From a bacterium (GTDB lineage: Bacteria; JALSQH01), in the NCBI GenBank assembly GCA_027004335.1, contig JALTID010000230.1:1-6588 (forward strand): a stretch of DNA of 6,588 nt, given 5' to 3'. The notes beneath the pieces are model-generated. The model ran no database searches, had not been told where the DNA came from, and saw only the letters and a program-made list of their open reading frames with translations. This document shows positions 6,361-6,588 of the stretch, one piece after another. Made by a program: the position numbers and the translations under genes. Each line of letters begins with the position of its first letter. Position 1 is the stretch's first letter.

Positions 6361-6588
6361 CTCTTCATCCTCCTTTGTAATAATTGTACCCGGGTTGTAA
6401 TTTAAACTTGACCTTACAACCAAGGAGACATTATATTTCATTGCAAATTCCACTGATCTTATCTGAAGGACTTTTGCTCCAAGACTTGCCATCTCAAGCA
6501 TCTCCTCGTAAGAGATCTTGCTGAGTTTCCTTGCTTTTTCCACTATCCTGGGGTCTGCTGTGTAAACTCCTTCAACATCTGTGTAGAT
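5866..6588 (-). CDS. lysC: Aspartate kinase, C-terminal part (cut by window edge)
   Basis: Phosphorylates L-aspartate to 4-phospho-L-aspartate, the entry step to lysine, threonine, methionine and diaminopimelate. The reading frame is open to the window edge: the first visible residues, [16 protein letters not shown], are the conserved end of the kinase domain. The GTG at 6541-6543 is therefore an internal Val, not a start. About 240 residues are visible. Kinase-domain remnants continue through [19 protein letters not shown] and [12 protein letters not shown] domain 1 ([15 protein letters not shown], then [13 protein letters not shown]) and ACT domain 2 ([20 protein letters not shown], then [18 protein letters not shown]) follow; these bind lysine and/or threonine for feedback inhibition in this family. 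It abuts cimA with no gap, fitting co-expression of amino-acid genes drawing on pyruvate and aspartate. An internal start may yield a separate beta subunit. Confidence 0.93.
   Translation of the reverse strand: MYTDVEGVYTADPRIVEKARKLSKISYEEMLEMASLGAKVLQIRSVEFAMKYNVSLVVRSSLNYNPGTIITKEDEEMEKVLVSGVTYNKNEAKISVRRVPDRPGIAAKIFDPLKDANINVDMIIQNISKDECTDLSFTVARNEMKKAVEIVQKVSREIGAEGVEYDDTIAKVSIVGVGMRSHPGVAATIFNTLADNGINIQMISTSEIKVSCVIDEKYTELAVRVLHDAFNLDKEPEAGE
5871..5875 (-). promoter_or_regulatory. Ribosome binding site of cimA, inside the lysC end
   Basis: AGGAG on the minus strand, five bases before the cimA ATG at 5865. It lies within the last codons of lysC (Ala-Gly-Glu), so ribosomes finishing lysC would pass over it. 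Confidence 0.7.
6369..6376 (-). promoter_or_regulatory. Internal ribosome binding site within lysC
   Basis: AAAGGAGG on the minus strand, eight bases before the in-frame ATG at 6360. It matches the 16S anti-Shine-Dalgarno as well as the sites in front of glpK and the decarboxylase gene. Confidence 0.55.

Noticed and set aside
5866-6543. A complete 225-residue gene starting with GTG at 6543
   Set aside because: The frame continues upstream to the window edge with the conserved aspartate kinase residues [15 protein letters not shown], so the GTG is an internal valine.
1-6588. CRISPR array, tRNA or rRNA, insertion sequence, prophage or defence genes
   Set aside because: No direct-repeat array, tRNA-like fold, transposase motif or terminal inverted repeats were found; nearly all bases are explained by conserved protein genes.

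Overview
The window looks like chromosomal DNA from an AT-leaning, free-living bacterium. The genes are tightly packed, most have canonical Shine-Dalgarno sites (AGGAGGT, GGAGGT, GGAGG), and both divergent genes have sigma70-type promoter elements. An exported M6 protease ends in a Cys-containing membrane tail resembling MYXO-CTERM-type sorting signals, and aspartate kinase sits next to citramalate synthase, as I recall from Geobacter-type Desulfobacterota. Together these suggest a Desulfobacterota/Myxococcota-like or related uncultured lineage. This placement is inference; nothing here fixes the taxon.

Layout: (1) positions 1-167, minus strand: the N-terminus of glycerol kinase (glpK), running off the left edge. 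(2) 168-281: a 114-nt divergent intergenic region with a promoter for each flanking gene. (3) 282-839, plus strand: a complete pyruvoyl-dependent arginine decarboxylase, making agmatine from arginine. (4) From 6588 down to 843, all minus strand, a run of five genes: aspartate kinase (lysC, N-terminus off the right edge), citramalate synthase (cimA), a secreted M6-type metalloprotease, a GT2 polyprenyl-phosphate-sugar-synthase-like glycosyltransferase, and a small SAM methyltransferase. The decarboxylase and methyltransferase genes meet tail to tail with 3 nt between their stop codons. There is no gene-free stretch above 300 bases.

How the genes work together: lysC and cimA abut with no intervening base and act in the aspartate-family and pyruvate-derived routes to isoleucine (lysC also serves lysine, threonine and methionine). 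The next three genes look like an envelope group: an exported, probably membrane-anchored protease followed by a lipid-linked glycosyltransferase and a methyltransferase. The last two overlap by 92 nt, so they are probably translationally coupled. No shared substrate can be proven from sequence.

No wholly new system is evident. The most notable points are a probable internal translation start inside lysC, with a strong Shine-Dalgarno, that would make a separate ACT-only beta subunit; the 92-nt glycosyltransferase/methyltransferase overlap; the Cys-type C-terminal sorting-like tail on the protease; and a divergent phosphate-binding loop in glpK.
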